Assembly: GCA_022865365.1 (NCBI GenBank)
Contig: JALHSW010000607.1
Location: forward strand, 1-6,721
Reading direction: 5' to 3'
DNA: 6,721 nt
Origin: Acidimicrobiia bacterium
Lineage (GTDB): Bacteria; Actinomycetota; Acidimicrobiia; IMCC26256; PALSA-555
The position numbers and the translations under genes are program-made. Position 1 is the stretch's first letter. The number at the start of each line of letters is the position of its first letter. The notes under the pieces were generated by a model. It saw nothing but the letters and a program-made list of their open reading frames with translations. It did no database searches and was not told the DNA's origin. Shown piece after piece: positions 5,214 through 6,721 of this stretch.

Positions 5214-6374
5214 TTACGAGCCGGTGATCTCGGCGAACCGCTGGTCGAACTTCTCCTCGTCCTTGGCGCTGAGCTCCTGGTTGAAGACCTTGAGCCGAGC
5301 CTGGACGTCCTCCGGCGGGAAGATGAGTGGGCTCTGAGCGAGGGCCGGATCGATCTTGGCGAGCTCCGTTTCGATCCCGTCGACCGGCGAGATGTACTGC
5401 AGCCAAGCTGCCAAGAAGGCGGCGTTTGCTTGGTCATAGAAGAAGTTCATCCACGCCGCGACCTGTGGCTCGCGCTTGGCGGACTTGATCCACACCATCG
5501 TGTCCGCCCAGCGCATGCCCCCCGCGTCCGGAATGACGAACCGCAGGTCTTCGTTGTCGAGCGTGAGCTGGGCGACGTCGCCCGACCAGCTGACACATGC
5601 GGCGAAGTTCCCGGCGACGAGATCGTCCTGGTAGTCGTTCCCGGTAAAGCGCCGAACCTGACCCGCGTCGACGGCCTTCTGGAGACGGTCGAGCGCCGGC
5701 TTGGCCTTCTTGTACGTCACCGTCGCCGGGTCGACGCCCTCACCGAGGCATGCAAGCCCAACCGTGTCGCGCATCTCGAGCAGCATGCCGATCTTGTTCT
5801 TGAACTTCTTGTCGTACAGGTCGCTGAAGCTCGTGAGCTCACGACCGGTGATCTTGATGTTGTACGCGATGCCGCTCATGCCGGTCTGCCACGGCAGCGT
5901 GAACTCGCCGCTCGGATCCCACGGCGGGTTCTGGAAACCAGGGCTCAAGTTCGCCGCGTTGGGGATGTTGTCGAACGGGAGCTTCTGCACGTAGCCGAGG
6001 TCGATCAGGCGCTTGGCCATCCAGCTCGTCGGAGCGGCGATGTCGAAGCCGGGGTACTGACCCTGGCTGAGCTGGCGCTGGTACTTCGCGAAGAACTCGT
6101 TGTTGTCGTTGAGCGTCTCCGAGTACTTCAACGAGGTGCCCGTCTCCGCCTCGAAGTCCTTCAGCAACTTCTTCTTCTCATCGATGTAGAGCGGCCAGTT
6201 CAGGACCGAGAGCTTCCCGCCCACGCCGTCGCCGAGACGCGACGCAACGGCGTTGCTCCCGGTCCCGAGGAGCGTGGCGCCGAGCGCCATGCCACCGACG
6301 ACGGCACCGCCCCGTCCGATGAATTCGCGTCGGGTGATGCCGTTCGACGTTCGGGTGCGCCTGCGGGTGCTCAT
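5214..6374 (-). CDS. potD: polyamine-type ABC transporter substrate-binding protein PotD
   Basis: A 386-residue extracellular solute-binding protein of the PotD/PotF type, which captures spermidine, putrescine or a related cation for the PotBC channel. The N-terminus carries a twin-arginine export signal, TRREFIG (14-20), then a hydrophobic stretch (24-37) and a likely cleavage site after AVA (42-44). There is no lipobox Cys. The mature part begins KLSVLNWPLYID. Positions matching the polyamine pocket of E. coli PotD as I recall it: Trp60 and Tyr63, Thr116-Ser117-Trp118, Asp203, Trp263, and Trp289-x-Asp291. One pocket acid of E. coli PotD (Glu171) appears not conserved, so the ligand could be spermidine, putrescine or a related amine. 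The ATG at 6374 has AGGAGG 8 bases upstream, the strongest ribosome site in the window, suiting a subunit needed in excess. Confidence 0.95.
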   Translation of the reverse strand: MSTRRRTRTSNGITRREFIGRGGAVVGGMALGATLLGTGSNAVASRLGDGVGGKLSVLNWPLYIDEKKKLLKDFEAETGTSLKYSETLNDNNEFFAKYQRQLSQGQYPGFDIAAPTSWMAKRLIDLGYVQKLPFDNIPNAANLSPGFQNPPWDPSGEFTLPWQTGMSGIAYNIKITGRELTSFSDLYDKKFKNKIGMLLEMRDTVGLACLGEGVDPATVTYKKAKPALDRLQKAVDAGQVRRFTGNDYQDDLVAGNFAACVSWSGDVAQLTLDNEDLRFVIPDAGGMRWADTMVWIKSAKREPQVAAWMNFFYDQANAAFLAAWLQYISPVDGIETELAKIDPALAQSPLIFPPEDVQARLKVFNQELSAKDEEKFDQRFAEITGS

Positions 6375-6382
6375 CGGGTGCT

Positions 6383-6388
6383 CCTCCT
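6383..6388 (-). promoter_or_regulatory. Shine-Dalgarno site of potD
   Basis: AGGAGG on the minus strand, with an 8-base spacer to the ATG at 6374. Near-ideal, and immediately downstream of the 21-bp tandem duplication. Confidence 0.8.
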
Positions 6389-6429
6389 GGATTGGCTCAT
6401 TGGAGAGATGGATTGGCTCATTGGAGAGA
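6388..6429. repeat. 21-bp perfect tandem duplication in the potA-potD junction
   Basis: Two identical 21-bp units, 6388-6408 and 6409-6429, with a few bases of a third (GGATT at 6431-6435). The right-hand unit contains the potA stop codon (6418-6420); the left-hand unit is entirely intergenic. On the coding strand each unit contains CCAATGAGCC, so an ATG overlaps the potA stop and is repeated 21 bases later. The duplication lengthens the potA-potD gap to 43 bp. Confidence 0.95.
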
Positions 6430-6721
6430 CGGATTTACTCGCTCGAGAGATCGCTCGAGCTGGGTGGCTTCGAGCTCCTCGAGCTCGGTCTTCTTGCCGT
6501 GGGTCGTATCGAGCCCGGGCAACAGCCGGGATGCATCACCCTCCCAGGTGAGCCAGACCACGTCGTTCGGCCGGAGCATAGGGAGGTCGTCGTCGGGCCC
6601 GACGTGCGCGATGACGACCGTGCCATCGTCGCACGCCAGCTCGGCCCGGACGAGGGCTCCCTGGAAGGTGAGGTCGATGACCGTGGTGCGGACGCGCGGC
6701 ACGTCGCCCGGGGGGGGCTCC
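6418..6721 (-). CDS. potA: ABC transporter ATP-binding protein PotA, C-terminal part (TOBE domain)
   Basis: The last 100 residues of the ATPase of the importer; the frame stays open to the right edge, so the gene is cut by the window and its nucleotide-binding domain lies outside. The visible part is a TOBE-type beta domain: after EPPPGD it reads VRTTVIDLTFQGALVRAEL, then DDGTVVIAHV, and a strand around DVVWLTWEGDASRLLPG. This matches the regulatory C-terminal domain of PotA-like ATPases. A Glu-rich tail (ELEELEATQLERSLERV) follows. A GTG at 6702 could be taken for a start, but the frame continues upstream with sequence that reads naturally into a PotA, so it is more likely internal. It ends 43 bp before potD, in the order expected for one operon. 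Confidence 0.87.
   Translation of the reverse strand, partial: EPPPGDVPRVRTTVIDLTFQGALVRAELACDDGTVVIAHVGPDDDLPMLRPNDVVWLTWEGDASRLLPGLDTTHGKKTELEELEATQLERSLERVNPSLQ
6441..6460 (-). promoter_or_regulatory. inverted repeat near the 3' end of potA
   Basis: GCTCGAG (6441-6447) pairs with CTCGAGC (6454-6460) around a 6-base loop, ending 20 bases before the potA stop. It is within coding sequence and may be only codon-driven, since CTCGAG is itself palindromic. If it forms, it would stand just ahead of the duplicated junction and could affect potA-potD message processing. Confidence 0.3.

Noticed and set aside
5194..5406. Small minus-strand frame ending MKATSK over the potD-potB junction
   Set aside because: Its ATG overlaps the potD stop, but the frame is only six codons from there, and upstream it is a shadow of potD.
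5198..5437. N-terminal extension of PotB to an ATG at 5437
   Set aside because: The extra 80 residues are Arg/Ser low-complexity sequence overlapping potD out of frame. The family starts just before the first membrane segment, and the GTG at 5197 fits.
6470..6485. GAGCTC/CTCGAG palindromes near the potA end
   Set aside because: They arise from repeated Glu-Leu codons (ELEELE) in the acidic tail and do not form a distinct site.
5430..6551. Plus-strand open frame of 373 codons opposite potD
   Set aside because: The opposite strand encodes PotD with signal peptide and pocket residues. The plus-strand product is an Arg/Glu/Val-rich antisense artefact.
1..6721. CRISPR arrays, tRNA or rRNA genes, insertion sequences, att sites, replication origin
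   Set aside because: No direct-repeat arrays with spacers, no cloverleaf-like sequence, no transposase and no AT-rich iteron region were seen on either strand.

Overview
The window is GC-rich chromosomal DNA, densely packed with short gaps. GTG starts are common, Shine-Dalgarno sites are strong where present, and two genes carry TANNNT boxes about 6-7 bases before the start, the mark of leaderless transcription. Together with the protein types this suggests an actinobacterium. An Acidimicrobiia-like lineage is my guess, but the sequence alone does not prove it.

Right half (about 3396-6721, minus strand): a polyamine-type ABC importer operon, read from right to left. It contains the C-terminal end of the ATPase PotA (cut by the window edge), the Tat-exported binding protein PotD, and the permeases PotB and PotC. 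The order A-D-B-C is tightly coupled: 43 bp between A and D, 16 bp between D and B, and a 4-base ATGA overlap between B and C. Both junctions around potD carry unusual structure. A hairpin and a 21-bp tandem duplication lie between potA and potD, and a perfect 12-bp-stem hairpin lies in the first codons of potB. Such elements could set the level of binding protein relative to ATPase and permeases.

Middle (2964-3386, plus strand): a small HIT-family (histidine triad) protein. It converges on potC with only 9 bp between the stop codons and a perfect 10-bp stem hairpin at its 3' end.

Left half (8-2895, minus strand): a membrane-embedded family 2 glycosyltransferase, transcribed divergently from the HIT gene, then a VOC/glyoxalase-fold protein, then a short-chain dehydrogenase/reductase. 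A hairpin followed by a leaderless-type promoter box separates the glycosyltransferase from the VOC gene, so VOC-SDR is probably its own unit. A 16-bp tandem repeat lies between VOC and SDR and places a TGA in all three frames.

No RNA gene, CRISPR array, mobile element or integration site is visible, and every stretch over 300 bases is coding. I see no convincing new multi-gene system. The points that deserve a second look are the junction structures in the pot operon, the VOC-SDR repeat, and altered catalytic motifs in the glycosyltransferase, SDR and HIT proteins.
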